64,000 nucleotides of DNA from Mycobacterium rhizamassiliense. Lineage in GTDB: Bacteria > Actinomycetota > Actinomycetes > Mycobacteriales > Mycobacteriaceae. This document shows, piece after piece, positions 1 through 9,388 of this stretch (positions are counted from its first letter, which is position 1; every line of letters begins with the position of its first letter). The stretch is from the NCBI RefSeq assembly GCF_900157375.1, contig NZ_LT721901.1, positions 3,582,315-3,646,314 of the forward strand. Direction: 5' to 3'. The position numbers and the translations under genes were made by a program. Below the pieces are notes generated by a model that saw only the letters and a program-made list of their open reading frames with translations, was not told the DNA's origin and searched no databases.

Positions 1-1104
1 AGCGATCTGGGCGCCATCGCGATCAGCGGCGCGCTGGAAAAGGCCAACGTCCCGGCCTCGTTGGTCGAGTACGTGATCATGGGCCAGGTACTGACCGCCG
101 GCGCCGGCCAGATGCCCGCCCGGCAGGCGGCCGTGGCGGCGGGCATCGGCTGGGACGTCCCGGCGCTGACGATCAACAAGATGTGCCTGTCCGGCATCGA
201 CGCGATCGCCCTGGCTGACCAGCTCATTCGTGCGGGTGAGTTCGACGTGGTGGTCGCCGGCGGTCAGGAATCCATGTCGAAGGCGCCGCACCTGCTGATG
301 GACAGCCGGGCGGGCTACAAATACGGCGACGTGACGGTCCTGGACCACATGGCCTACGACGGCCTGCACGACGTGTTCACGGACCAGCCGATGGGCGCGC
401 TCACCGAGCAGCGCAACGACGTGGACAAGTTCACCCGCGCCGAGCAGGACGAGTTCGCTGCGCAGTCGCATCAGAAGGCCGCGGCGGCGTGGAAGGACGG
501 GGTCTTCACTGACGAGGTGGTGTCGGTGAACATTCCGCAGCGCAAGGGCGATCCGCTGCAGTTCAGCGAGGACGAGGGCATTCGCGCAAACACCACGGCC
601 GATTCGCTGGCCGGCCTCAAACCGGCTTTCCGCAAGGACGGCACCATCACCGCCGGCTCGGCGTCGCAGATTTCCGACGGCGCCTGCGCGGTAGTGGTGA
701 TGAACAAGGAAAAGGCGCAGGAACTGGGCCTGACCTGGCTTGTCGAGATCGGTGCTCACGGCGTGGTCGCCGGCCCCGACTCGACGCTGCAGTCGCAGCC
801 GGCGAACGCGATCAAGAAGGCGCTCAGCCGCGAGGGCATCACTGCTGACCAGCTGGACGTCGTGGAGATCAACGAGGCGTTCGCCGCCGTCTCGCTGGCC
901 TCGACGCGCGAGCTGGGTATCGACCCCGAGATCGTCAACGTCAACGGCGGGGCGATCGCGGTCGGGCACCCGATCGGCATGTCCGGCGCCCGGATCACGC
1001 TGCACGCCGCTCTCGAGCTGGCGCGACGCGGTAGCGGCTACGCGGTCGCCGCGCTGTGCGGTGCGGGCGGTCAGGGCGACGCCCTGATTTTGCGGGCGGG
1101 TTAG
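1..1104 (+). CDS. fadA4: Acetyl-CoA acetyltransferase (thiolase), 5' end outside the window
   Basis: Thiolase that condenses or cleaves acetoacetyl-CoA/3-ketoacyl-CoA in the cytosol. The reading frame is open from base 1, so the start codon and roughly the first 25-30 residues lie upstream. The nucleophilic Cys is in NKMCLSG (codon at 184). The C-terminal His is in AVGHPIG (codon at 967), and the second catalytic Cys is in [12 protein letters not shown] (codon at 1057), so all three active-site positions are intact. Gene order with the thioredoxin-like gene and glgB downstream matches the Rv1323 (fadA4) locus of M. tuberculosis. The family and intact residues are seen; the physiological direction is not decidable from sequence. 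Confidence 0.93.
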   Translation, partial: SDLGAIAISGALEKANVPASLVEYVIMGQVLTAGAGQMPARQAAVAAGIGWDVPALTINKMCLSGIDAIALADQLIRAGEFDVVVAGGQESMSKAPHLLMDSRAGYKYGDVTVLDHMAYDGLHDVFTDQPMGALTEQRNDVDKFTRAEQDEFAAQSHQKAAAAWKDGVFTDEVVSVNIPQRKGDPLQFSEDEGIRANTTADSLAGLKPAFRKDGTITAGSASQISDGACAVVVMNKEKAQELGLTWLVEIGAHGVVAGPDSTLQSQPANAIKKALSREGITADQLDVVEINEAFAAVSLASTRELGIDPEIVNVNGGAIAVGHPIGMSGARITLHAALELARRGSGYAVAALCGAGGQGDALILRAG

Positions 1105-1282
1105 CTGGCCGCGGTGGTGTCGCCGACGTTGCTGGAACTGAATCTCCGTGTGCCGTTGTGATCTTGGTCATAAGCCCTGGTTACCAGCCAGTAGAGCGAC
1201 GATCTCGGATTTGTTTGCCGGCGCATGAGCCTGGGCGCCACCGGGTGGATCGTTAGCCGGCACGCATGACAGACTTGACGGC

Positions 1283-2206
1283 GTGACGCGTCCGCGACCT
1301 CCGATCGGGCCCGCGCTGACGGGTGCGGTCGACTTATCCGGTCTCAAGCAGCGAGCCCAACAGTCCCCGCCGGCGGGTGCGCCCGGCGACCGGGCGGTCC
1401 AGCCGCCGTCGGGTGCCGTGGGTGGTACCGAGATCACCGAGGCCAATTTCGAGAACGACGTGCTGCTGCGTTCCGACGAGGTGCCGGTCGTGGTGGTGTT
1501 GTGGTCGCCGCGCAGCGAGGTGTGCGTCGACCTGGTCGACACGCTGTCGGGGTTGGCCGCCGAGGACACCGGCAAGTGGTCGCTGGGAACGGTCAACGTC
1601 GACGTGGCGCCCAGGGTGGCCCAGATATTCGGTGTCGAGGCCGTGCCGACCGTGGTGGCATTGGCTGCGGGACAGCCGGTATCGAGCTTCCAGGGCCCCC
1701 AGCCCGCCGACCAGCTGCGCCGCTGGCTGGACTCCCTGCTCTCGGCGACGGCCGGAAAGCTCAAGGGCGCAACGGGTTCCGAGGACGCCGCGGAGGTCGA
1801 CCCGGAGCTGGCGCAGGCGCGCCAGCATCTGGAGGCGGGCGACTTCGACGCGGCCAAGCAGTCGTATCAGGCGATCCTGGAGGTGAACCCGGGCAGCGTC
1901 GAGGCCAAGGGCGCGATCCGGCAGATCGACTTCCTCAGCCGCGCAACCACGCAGCGCCCGGACGCCGTGGCCGTCGCGGACGCGGCGCCCACGGATATCG
2001 AAGCGGCATTCGCGGCGGCCGACGTGCAGATCCTCAATCAGGACGTGAATGCGGCGTTCGACCGCCTCATCACGTTGGTGCGCAGCACGTCTGGCGACGA
2101 GCGGACCTCGGTGCGCACCCGGCTGATCGAACTCTTCGACCTCTTCGATCCCGCCGACCCCGAGGTCGTGGCGGGCCGGCGCAACCTCGCCAACGCGCTC
2201 TACTGA
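1283..2206 (+). CDS. Thioredoxin-fold/TPR co-chaperone-like protein (Rv1324-like)
   Basis: A 307-residue protein with a low-complexity N-terminus (about 1-55), a thioredoxin fold (about 55-155) and a TPR-like C-terminal region (about 175-300), the layout of YbbN/CnoX-type proteins. The usual WCxxC redox motif is replaced by WSPRSEVC, which leaves one Cys, so classical dithiol oxidoreductase activity is unlikely; a chaperone or holdase role is inferred. The cis-Pro loop (EAVPTVV) is kept. The GTG start at 1283 fits the family N-terminus. Only one base separates its stop from the convergent glgB stop; in M. tuberculosis a PE_PGRS gene sits in that gap. Confidence 0.85.
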   Translation: MTRPRPPIGPALTGAVDLSGLKQRAQQSPPAGAPGDRAVQPPSGAVGGTEITEANFENDVLLRSDEVPVVVVLWSPRSEVCVDLVDTLSGLAAEDTGKWSLGTVNVDVAPRVAQIFGVEAVPTVVALAAGQPVSSFQGPQPADQLRRWLDSLLSATAGKLKGATGSEDAAEVDPELAQARQHLEAGDFDAAKQSYQAILEVNPGSVEAKGAIRQIDFLSRATTQRPDAVAVADAAPTDIEAAFAAADVQILNQDVNAAFDRLITLVRSTSGDERTSVRTRLIELFDLFDPADPEVVAGRRNLANALY

Positions 2207-2207
2207 G

Positions 2208-4412
2208 TTACTCGGGCTCCAGCCACAGCGCCGAGTTGGGCGGCAGCACCAACAGCGCCGACGCGGGACGGCCGTGCCACGGTTCCTCGGTGGCGTCGAC
2301 CCCGCCCAGATTCCCGATCCCCGAGCCGTTGTATATGGTCGCGTCCGTGTTGAGCACCTCGCGCCACCGCCCGGCGACGGGCAGGCCCAGCCGGTAGCCG
2401 CCGTGCTCGGCTCCGGCGAAGTTGAAGATGCAGGCCATGACCGAACCGTCCTTGCCGTAACGCAGGAAGCTCAGCACGTTGTTTCCGGAATCGTTGGCGT
2501 CGATCCAGGAATAGCCATCGGGCGTGGTGTCCAGGCTCCACAGCGCCGGGTGGCTCTGGTAGATGCCGTTGATGTCGCGCACCAGGCGCAGCACCCCGTT
2601 GGAGAAGCCCTGCTCGTCGAGCTGCCACCAATCCAGCCCGCGCTCCTCCGACCACTCGGCGCGCTGACCGAACTCCTGGCCCATGAACAACAGTTGCTTG
2701 CCCGGGTGTGCCCACTGATAGGCCAGGAGGCTCCGCACGCCGGACGCCTTGACGTGGTTGTTGCCCGGCATGCGGCCCCACAGCGTGCCCTTGCCGTGCA
2801 CCACCTCGTCGTGGCTCAGCGGCAGCACGAAGTTCTCGCTGAACGCATAGAGCATCGAGAAGGTGATCTCGTGGTGGTGGTAGCTGCGGTGGATCGGGTC
2901 ACGGCTGATGTAGTCCAGCGTGTCGTGCATCCAGCCCATGTTCCACTTCATCGAAAAGCCAAGGCCGCCAAGGCTGGTCGGCCGCGTGACGCCCGGCCAA
3001 GACGTCGACTCCTCGGCGATGGTGACGATGCCCGGCGCGGCCTTGTGCGCCGTCGCGTTCATCTCCTGCAGGAACTGCACGGCCTCCAGGTTTTCCCGTC
3101 CGCCATAGATGTTGGGTGTCCAGCCATCCGCCGGCCGCGAGTAGTCCAGGTACAGCATCGATGCGACCGCGTCCACCCGCAGGCCGTCGATGTGGTACTG
3201 CTCGAGCCAGTACAACGCGTTGGCCACCAGGAAGTTGCGGACTTCCCGACGGCCGAAGTCGAACACGTATGTGCCCCAGTCCAACTGCTCGCCGCGGGTG
3301 GGGTCGGAATGCTCGTAGAGCGGGGTGCCGTCAAACCGGCCCAGCGCCCACGCGTCCTTGGGGAAGTGCGCGGGCACCCAGTCGACGATGACGCCGATCC
3401 CGGCCTGGTGCAGGGCGTCGACGAGCGCCCGGAACTCGTCGGGGGTGCCGAACCGCGATGTCGGCGCGTAGTACGACGTGACCTGGTACCCCCACGAGCC
3501 GGCGAACGGGTGCTCGGCTACCGGCAGCAGCTCGACGTGGGTAAAGCCGTTCTCCACAACGTAATCCGTCAGCTCGCGGGCGAGCTGGCGGTAGCTGAGC
3601 CCGGGGCGCCATGAGCCGAGATGGACCTCGAGGGTGCTCATCGGCTCGAAGACCGGGTTGCGCTGCGCGCGCTGCGTCATCCAGTCGTCGTCGGCCCAGG
3701 TGTAGCTGCTCGTCGTGACCCGGGACGCCGTGTGCGGGGGCACCTCCGTGGCGAAGGCCATCGGGTCGGCCCGCTCGGTCACCACCCCGTCGGCGCCGTG
3801 CACGCGGAACTTGTACAGGCCGTTCTCCGGGAATCCCGGCCAGAACAGTTCCCACACGCCCGTGGAGCCCAGCACCCGCATCTGGGCCTCGGTGCCGGTC
3901 CAGCCGTTGAATTCGCCGATCAGGCTGATGCCTTGGGCGTTGGGCGCCCAGACGGCGAACGACACGCCCTCGACGACGCCGTCGGCCGTGGTGAACGAAC
4001 GGGGATGGGCGCCAAGGACTTCCCAGAGCCGCTCGTGGCGGCCTTCGGCGAACAGGTGAAGGTCGACCTCGCCCAGGGTGGGCAGGAAGCGATAGGCGTC
4101 GGCCGTGGTGTACGGGCCCGATCCGTAGTCGATCTGCAGGCGGTAGTCGATGAGGTCGGTGAACGGCAGCGCCACCGCGAACAAGCCGCCGTCGACGTGC
4201 TGCAGCGGGAACCGGTCGTCACCCACAATCGCGACCACCTCGGTCGCATGCGGCCTAAACGCCCGGATGACGGTGTGGTCGCCATACTCGTGGGCACCCA
4301 GGATGCTGTGCGGATTGTGGTGCGTCCCCGCGACCAGCCGGGCGATATCGGCCGCGTCCGGCGCCAGCTGTGCCCGGGCGAGTTGGTCGGTTCGGCTCTC
4401 GGTTCGACTCAT
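2208..4412 (-). CDS. glgB: 1,4-alpha-glucan branching enzyme
   Basis: GH13 branching enzyme that makes alpha-1,6 branches in glycogen and methylglucose-type alpha-glucans. The 734 residues are close to the length of mycobacterial GlgB. An N-terminal carbohydrate-binding/beta-sandwich part (to about 230) is followed by a TIM barrel. Catalytic motifs are present: GLRVDAV (nucleophile Asp414), TIAEEST (acid/base Glu) and [10 protein letters not shown] (third Asp). The ATG start at 4412 follows glgE by 24 bases on the same strand, so glgE-glgB form an operon in which GlgE polymerises and GlgB branches the same polymer. Confidence 0.97.
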   Translation of the reverse strand: MSRTESRTDQLARAQLAPDAADIARLVAGTHHNPHSILGAHEYGDHTVIRAFRPHATEVVAIVGDDRFPLQHVDGGLFAVALPFTDLIDYRLQIDYGSGPYTTADAYRFLPTLGEVDLHLFAEGRHERLWEVLGAHPRSFTTADGVVEGVSFAVWAPNAQGISLIGEFNGWTGTEAQMRVLGSTGVWELFWPGFPENGLYKFRVHGADGVVTERADPMAFATEVPPHTASRVTTSSYTWADDDWMTQRAQRNPVFEPMSTLEVHLGSWRPGLSYRQLARELTDYVVENGFTHVELLPVAEHPFAGSWGYQVTSYYAPTSRFGTPDEFRALVDALHQAGIGVIVDWVPAHFPKDAWALGRFDGTPLYEHSDPTRGEQLDWGTYVFDFGRREVRNFLVANALYWLEQYHIDGLRVDAVASMLYLDYSRPADGWTPNIYGGRENLEAVQFLQEMNATAHKAAPGIVTIAEESTSWPGVTRPTSLGGLGFSMKWNMGWMHDTLDYISRDPIHRSYHHHEITFSMLYAFSENFVLPLSHDEVVHGKGTLWGRMPGNNHVKASGVRSLLAYQWAHPGKQLLFMGQEFGQRAEWSEERGLDWWQLDEQGFSNGVLRLVRDINGIYQSHPALWSLDTTPDGYSWIDANDSGNNVLSFLRYGKDGSVMACIFNFAGAEHGGYRLGLPVAGRWREVLNTDATIYNGSGIGNLGGVDATEEPWHGRPASALLVLPPNSALWLEPE

Positions 4413-4436
4413 GAGTGTGTCCCCTTTCGGGCGCTC

Positions 4437-6533
4437 TTACCTCCTGCGCAGCAGCGTGGCCCGGGATTTCTGCGGGATGATCGGCATGTTGATGATGTGG
4501 GCGACCGCAACCCCTGGATCGATGCGGACGTAATTCGCTTGCCCCCACTGAAATTCTTGACCGGTGATCTCATCGCGCACCCAAAAACGCTCATATGGCT
4601 CCATACCCAATGCGGCCATGTCTAACCACACCGTGGCTTCCTCGGGCCCGTACGCGTTGAGCGTCACCACCACCAATACGCAGTCGCCGGTGGTCGGATC
4701 GAACTTGCTGTAGGCCATCAACGCGTCGTTGTCGACGCTGTGGAAGTGGATGGTGCGTAGCTGCTGCAACGCCGGATGTATCCGGCGAATCGTGTTGAGC
4801 TGCTTGATGAACGGCTCGAGCGAACGGCCCTCGGCCAGCGCGCCCGCGTAGTCCCGCGGCCGCAACTCATACTTCTCCGAGTCGAGGTATTCCTCGCTGC
4901 CCTCGCGCACGGCGCGGTTTTCGAACAGCTCGAAGCCGGAGTACACCCCCCACGCCGGACCCATCGTCGCCGCCAGCACCGCGCGGACGGCGAACATGCC
5001 GGGGCCGTTGTGTTGCAGGATCGCGTGCAGGATGTCGGGCGTATTGACGAACAGGTTGGGTCGGCGAAAGTCCGCGAGTGCGGCGATGTCGTTGCCGAAC
5101 TCGGTCAGCTCCCATTTGGCGGTGCGCCAGGTGAAGTAGCTGTAGGACTGCGTGAAGCCGAGCTTGGCCAGGCCGTACTGGCGCGCCGGCGGCGTGAAGG
5201 CCTCCGACAGGAAGAGCACGTCGGGATCGGTGTCCTTGACCTGAGCGATCAGCCAGGCCCAGAAGTCCGGCGGCTTGGTGTGCGGGTTGTCGACCCGAAA
5301 GAACTTGACGCCGTGGTTAATCCAGTGCCGGACCACGCGCAACACCTCGTCGTAGAGCCCGGCGGGGTCGTTGTCGAAGTTGAGCGGATAGATGTCCTGG
5401 TATTTCTTCGGCGGATTCTCCGCGTAGGCGATGGTGCCGTCCGGCAGTTCGGTGAACCACTGCCGGTGATCGCGGGCCCACGGGTGATCCGGTGCGCACT
5501 GCAGCGCCAGGTCCAAAGAGACTTCCATGCCCAAATCGCGTGCGGCGGCGACGAAGTCGTCGAAATCGTCGATGGTGCCCAGGCTCGGGTGAATGGCGTC
5601 GTGGCCGCCCTCGTCGCTGCCGATCGCCCACGGTGACCCGACGTCTCCCGGCGCGGCGGTGGGAGAGTTGTTGCGGCCCTTACGATGTACCTTGCCGATC
5701 GGATGAATCGGTGGCAGGTAGACCACGTCGAATCCCATGTCGGCGATGCGGGGGAGCTCGGCGGCCGCCGTGGCGAAGGTGCCGTGCACCGGGTTGCCGT
5801 CGGCGTCCCAGCCGCCGGTCGACCGGGGGAACATCTCGTACCACGATCCGAAGTTGGCCAGCGGCCGATCCACCCACACGCCGTACTGCTCGCCGCGGGT
5901 GACGATGTCCCGCAACGGATAGGCGTGCAGCAGTTCCTCGGTCTCGGGGTCCAGCGCCAGCGCGGTGCGCGTCACCGGATCGCCCGGGGCGCGCAGCGCG
6001 GCGGCCACTGCCAGCAGCGGCTCACGGCTTGCGCGCGGCACGCCTGTCGCGGCGCGCTCGAACAGCGCGGCGCCGACCAACAGGTCGTTGGACAGTTCGG
6101 TCTCGCCCTGGCCAGCGTCCAGCTTGGCGATGAGGCCATGGCGCCAGGTTTCGATGGGGTCGCCCCACCCGTCGACGCGGAACGTCCACAGGCCGACCCG
6201 GTCGGGCGTGAACTGACCGTGGAAGACGTAGGGCTCCAGGCCTGTCGTCATGGGCAGCGCCAGCGGTTTGACCCGCTCCGCGACGCCGTTCTCGGGCGTC
6301 GATGCCACCCGCTCGGGCGCCTGTACCGCCTTGATTCGGCGGGTTTCGGTCACCTGCGGGTAGCGCGGGCCCAGGTAGCGGACCACCAGGGTCGCCGCCA
6401 CCGCGTCGTGGCCCTCTCGCCACACCGCGGCACTGACCGGTACTACCTCGCCGACGACCGCCTTGGCGGGGTATGCGCCGCAGGAAACGACGGGCTGGAC
6501 GTTATCGATCTCGACACGACCGGGCACCACCAC
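4437..6533 (-). CDS. glgE: Alpha-1,4-glucan:maltose-1-phosphate maltosyltransferase
   Basis: GH13_3 enzyme that transfers maltosyl units from alpha-maltose-1-phosphate to alpha-1,4-glucan chains, the end step of the trehalose-to-glucan pathway (TreS, Pep2, GlgE). It has 698 residues. The N-terminal DUF3416 domain (about 1-200) precedes the catalytic barrel. The nucleophile is in FRVDNPH (Asp415) and the acid/base in LFLSEAF (Glu444), the two residues expected for the family. It is the first gene of the glgE-glgB operon and is divergent from glgP. It is a known conditionally essential target in M. tuberculosis, where blocking it lets maltose-1-phosphate build up to toxic levels. Confidence 0.96.
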   Translation of the reverse strand: MVVPGRVEIDNVQPVVSCGAYPAKAVVGEVVPVSAAVWREGHDAVAATLVVRYLGPRYPQVTETRRIKAVQAPERVASTPENGVAERVKPLALPMTTGLEPYVFHGQFTPDRVGLWTFRVDGWGDPIETWRHGLIAKLDAGQGETELSNDLLVGAALFERAATGVPRASREPLLAVAAALRAPGDPVTRTALALDPETEELLHAYPLRDIVTRGEQYGVWVDRPLANFGSWYEMFPRSTGGWDADGNPVHGTFATAAAELPRIADMGFDVVYLPPIHPIGKVHRKGRNNSPTAAPGDVGSPWAIGSDEGGHDAIHPSLGTIDDFDDFVAAARDLGMEVSLDLALQCAPDHPWARDHRQWFTELPDGTIAYAENPPKKYQDIYPLNFDNDPAGLYDEVLRVVRHWINHGVKFFRVDNPHTKPPDFWAWLIAQVKDTDPDVLFLSEAFTPPARQYGLAKLGFTQSYSYFTWRTAKWELTEFGNDIAALADFRRPNLFVNTPDILHAILQHNGPGMFAVRAVLAATMGPAWGVYSGFELFENRAVREGSEEYLDSEKYELRPRDYAGALAEGRSLEPFIKQLNTIRRIHPALQQLRTIHFHSVDNDALMAYSKFDPTTGDCVLVVVTLNAYGPEEATVWLDMAALGMEPYERFWVRDEITGQEFQWGQANYVRIDPGVAVAHIINMPIIPQKSRATLLRRR

Positions 6534-6598
6534 TCCGTTTCATCCGATTGTTTGCGGCCAGTCCGCGGTGCGATGCTCCGCGAAAAGCCTGTCGTCTC

Positions 6599-6633
6599 GG
6601 GAAACTTCCTCTCGTGGGGAACTTCCTCTGCTG
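6599..6633. repeat. Imperfect tandem repeat in the glgE/glgP divergent promoter
   Basis: Two adjacent copies of about 17-18 bases sharing GGGAA(A)CTTCCTCT lie in the 224-bp gap between the divergent glgE and glgP starts. Each copy has a small GGAA-TTCC inverted half-site, so this could be a double operator. No known regulator is recognised. The rest of 6534-6757 shows no other structure I can support. Confidence 0.45.
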
Positions 6634-6757
6634 GGGAGGCGTCGTTGCGGCCCCAATAAGTACCCGATACCCACCCTAGTGTCTGGCCACACTCCTAGGG
6701 GCAAACGGTGAGTCCGCCGCCCCGCAGGGCCCGCAAACCTCAGTAAGGTAAGGACGT

Positions 6758-9382
6758 GTGAAAGCCCTACGCCGCTTTACCGTCCGCGCTCATCTGCCCG
6801 AACGCCTCGCCGCGCTAGAACAGCTTTCGACGAATCTGCGGTGGTCGTGGGACAAACCCACGCAGGATTTGTTCGCCACGATCGACCCGGAGCTGTGGGT
6901 CAGCTGCCGCCGCGATCCCGTGGAGTTACTGGGCGCCGTGAGCCCCACTCGCCTCGACGAACTGGCGCTCGACGAAGAGTTCCTGCGCTGGCTCGACGAA
7001 CTCGCGGGCGAGCTCGACGACTACCTGACCCGTCCGCGTTGGTACCAGCAACAGCAGCAGGCCGGCGTGGCGGTGCCCGCGGGGATCGCGTATTTCTCGA
7101 TGGAGTTCGGTGTCGCCGAGGTGCTGCCCAACTACTCGGGCGGCCTGGGAATCCTTGCCGGCGACCACCTGAAGTCGGCGTCCGACCTGGGCGTGCCGCT
7201 GATCGCGGTGGGCCTGTACTACCGCTCCGGCTACTTCCGGCAGTCGCTGAGCGCCGAGGGCTGGCAAAACGAGACCTACCCGTCGCTGGACCCGCAGGGG
7301 CTGCCCCTGCGCCTGCTCACCGACGCGGCCGGCGACCCCGTCCTGGTGCAGCTGTCGCTGCCCGACTCGGCGCAGCTGAACGCGCGGATCTGGGTGGCGC
7401 AGGTGGGGCGGGTCCCGCTGCTGCTGCTGGACTCCGACGTCCCGGAGAACGAACACGACCTGCGCGGCGTCACCGACCGGCTCTACGGCGGCGACCAGGA
7501 ACACCGGATCAAGCAGGAGATCCTGGCCGGCGTCGGCGGCGTGCGGGCGATTCGCGCGTTCACCGCCGTCGAGGGCCGGCCCGCGCCCGAGGTGTTCCAC
7601 ATGAACGAGGGGCACGCCGGGTTCCTCGGCATCGAGCGCATCCGCGAGCTGATCACCGATGCGGGACTGGACTTCGATACCGCCCTGACGGTCGTGCGGG
7701 CCAGCACGGTGTTCACCACGCACACGCCGGTGCCCGCGGGGATCGACCGGTTCCCCGTCGAGATGGTGCAGGAGTACTTCGACGACCATCTCGAGCGCGA
7801 GACCGTCGAGGATCCGGCGCCGGAGTTGTTGCCGGGCGTGCCGACCGCGCGGGTGCTCGCGCTGGGCGCCGAGGACGATCCGGAAAAGTTCAACATGGCG
7901 CACATGGGTCTGCGGCTTGCCCAGCGGGCCAACGGTGTTTCGCAGCTGCACGGCCGGGTCAGCCGGGACATGTTCAACGAGCTGTGGCCGGGATTCGATC
8001 GCGCCGAGGTGCCGATCGGCTCGATCACCAACGGGGTCCACGCGCGCACCTGGGCGGCCCCGCAATGGCTGCAGCTGGGCCGCGAGCTGGCCGGGCCGGA
8101 CGACGCGGCGTTCAGCGACCCCGGCGTCTGGCTGCGGCTGCGCGAGGTCGACGAGGGACACCTGTGGTGGATCCGCTCGCAGCTGCGCGCACAGCTGGTC
8201 GACGACGTCCGGTTGCGGCTGCGCAACTCGTGGCTGGAGCGGGGCGCGTCGAACGCCGAATTGGGTTGGATCAACACGGCATTCGACCCCGACGTGCTCA
8301 CCGTCGGATTCGCCCGGCGGGTGCCGACCTACAAACGGCTGACGTTGATGCTCAGCGATCCGGACCGTCTCGAGCAGCTGCTGCTCAACGAGAAACGGCC
8401 GATCCAGCTGATCGTCGCCGGCAAGTCGCACCCGGCCGACGACGGCGGCAAGGCGCTGATCCAGCAAGTGGTGCGTTTCGCCGACCGCCCGGAAGTGCGG
8501 CACCGCATCGCGTTTCTGCCCGACTACGACATGTCGATGGCGCGGCTGTTGTACTGGGGCTGCGACGTCTGGCTGAACAATCCGCTGCGGCCGCTGGAGG
8601 CTTGCGGCACTTCGGGAATGAAGAGCGCGCTCAACGGCGGGTTGAACCTGTCGATCCGCGACGGCTGGTGGGACGAGTGGTACGACGGCGAAAACGGTTG
8701 GGCGATACCGTCTGCCGACGGATTGGCCGACGAGAATCGGCGCGACGAACTCGAATCCGCCGCCCTGTACGGCCTGCTGGAACAGGCGGTGACGCCAAAG
8801 TTCTACGAGCGCAACGAGCATGGGGTGCCGCAGCGCTGGATCGAAATGGTCCGCCACACCGTGCAGACACTGGGCCCGAAAGTGTTGGCGTCCAGGATGG
8901 TTCGCGACTACGTCGAGCAGTACTACACGCCGGCCGCGGAGTCGCTGCGCCGGACGATCGCGCCCGCCGGCGACGATACCGGTGAGTGCGGCGCGGCCCG
9001 CGAGCTGACCGCCTACCGCCGGCGCGTCGAAGAGGCGTGGCCGAAGATCGCGATCACCGACGTCGACAGCACCGGTCTGCCGGATACGCCGCTGCTCGGC
9101 TCGAAGCTCACGCTGACCGCGACCGTGCGGCTGGCGGGGCTGGCGCCCGACGAGGTCACGGTCCAGGCGGTCGTGGGCCGGGTCGACTCTGGCGATGTGC
9201 TGCAGGAGCCGGTCACCGTGGAGATGGCGTACACCGGGACCGCCGAGGGCGGCAATCAGGTGTTCTCGACGACGACCCCGCTGCCGGTGGCCGGAGCCGT
9301 CGGATACACCGTGCGGGTGCTGCCGCAGCACCCGATGCTGTCGTCGAGCAGCGAGCTCGGTCTGGTCACCCTGGCCGGGTAG
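6758..9382 (+). CDS. glgP: Alpha-glucan (glycogen) phosphorylase
   Basis: GT35 phosphorylase that releases glucose-1-phosphate from alpha-1,4-glucans, using pyridoxal phosphate. It has 874 residues and starts at a GTG (MKALRRFTV). The N-terminal DUF3417 segment (about 1-125) is typical of the actinobacterial alpha-glucan phosphorylase subtype. The PLP-binding Lys622 lies in EACGTSGMKSALNGG, and HMNEGHAGF is also conserved. In mycobacteria this type of enzyme is proposed to release maltose-1-phosphate/glucose-1-phosphate and so balance GlgE-driven synthesis; the divergent position opposite glgE supports a shared control region. It converges on dinG, leaving a 6-base gap. Confidence 0.94.
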   Translation: MKALRRFTVRAHLPERLAALEQLSTNLRWSWDKPTQDLFATIDPELWVSCRRDPVELLGAVSPTRLDELALDEEFLRWLDELAGELDDYLTRPRWYQQQQQAGVAVPAGIAYFSMEFGVAEVLPNYSGGLGILAGDHLKSASDLGVPLIAVGLYYRSGYFRQSLSAEGWQNETYPSLDPQGLPLRLLTDAAGDPVLVQLSLPDSAQLNARIWVAQVGRVPLLLLDSDVPENEHDLRGVTDRLYGGDQEHRIKQEILAGVGGVRAIRAFTAVEGRPAPEVFHMNEGHAGFLGIERIRELITDAGLDFDTALTVVRASTVFTTHTPVPAGIDRFPVEMVQEYFDDHLERETVEDPAPELLPGVPTARVLALGAEDDPEKFNMAHMGLRLAQRANGVSQLHGRVSRDMFNELWPGFDRAEVPIGSITNGVHARTWAAPQWLQLGRELAGPDDAAFSDPGVWLRLREVDEGHLWWIRSQLRAQLVDDVRLRLRNSWLERGASNAELGWINTAFDPDVLTVGFARRVPTYKRLTLMLSDPDRLEQLLLNEKRPIQLIVAGKSHPADDGGKALIQQVVRFADRPEVRHRIAFLPDYDMSMARLLYWGCDVWLNNPLRPLEACGTSGMKSALNGGLNLSIRDGWWDEWYDGENGWAIPSADGLADENRRDELESAALYGLLEQAVTPKFYERNEHGVPQRWIEMVRHTVQTLGPKVLASRMVRDYVEQYYTPAAESLRRTIAPAGDDTGECGAARELTAYRRRVEEAWPKIAITDVDSTGLPDTPLLGSKLTLTATVRLAGLAPDEVTVQAVVGRVDSGDVLQEPVTVEMAYTGTAEGGNQVFSTTTPLPVAGAVGYTVRVLPQHPMLSSSSELGLVTLAG

Positions 9383-9388
9383 CCGGCG

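Noticed and set aside
2274..3614. Long plus-strand open frame opposite glgB
   Set aside because: Same GC shadow effect; glgB on the minus strand has all catalytic motifs.
6926..9331. An 801-codon open frame on the minus strand opposite glgP
   Set aside because: Arg/Gln/Val-rich shadow translation produced by high GC third positions; no family resemblance and fully inside a well-supported gene.
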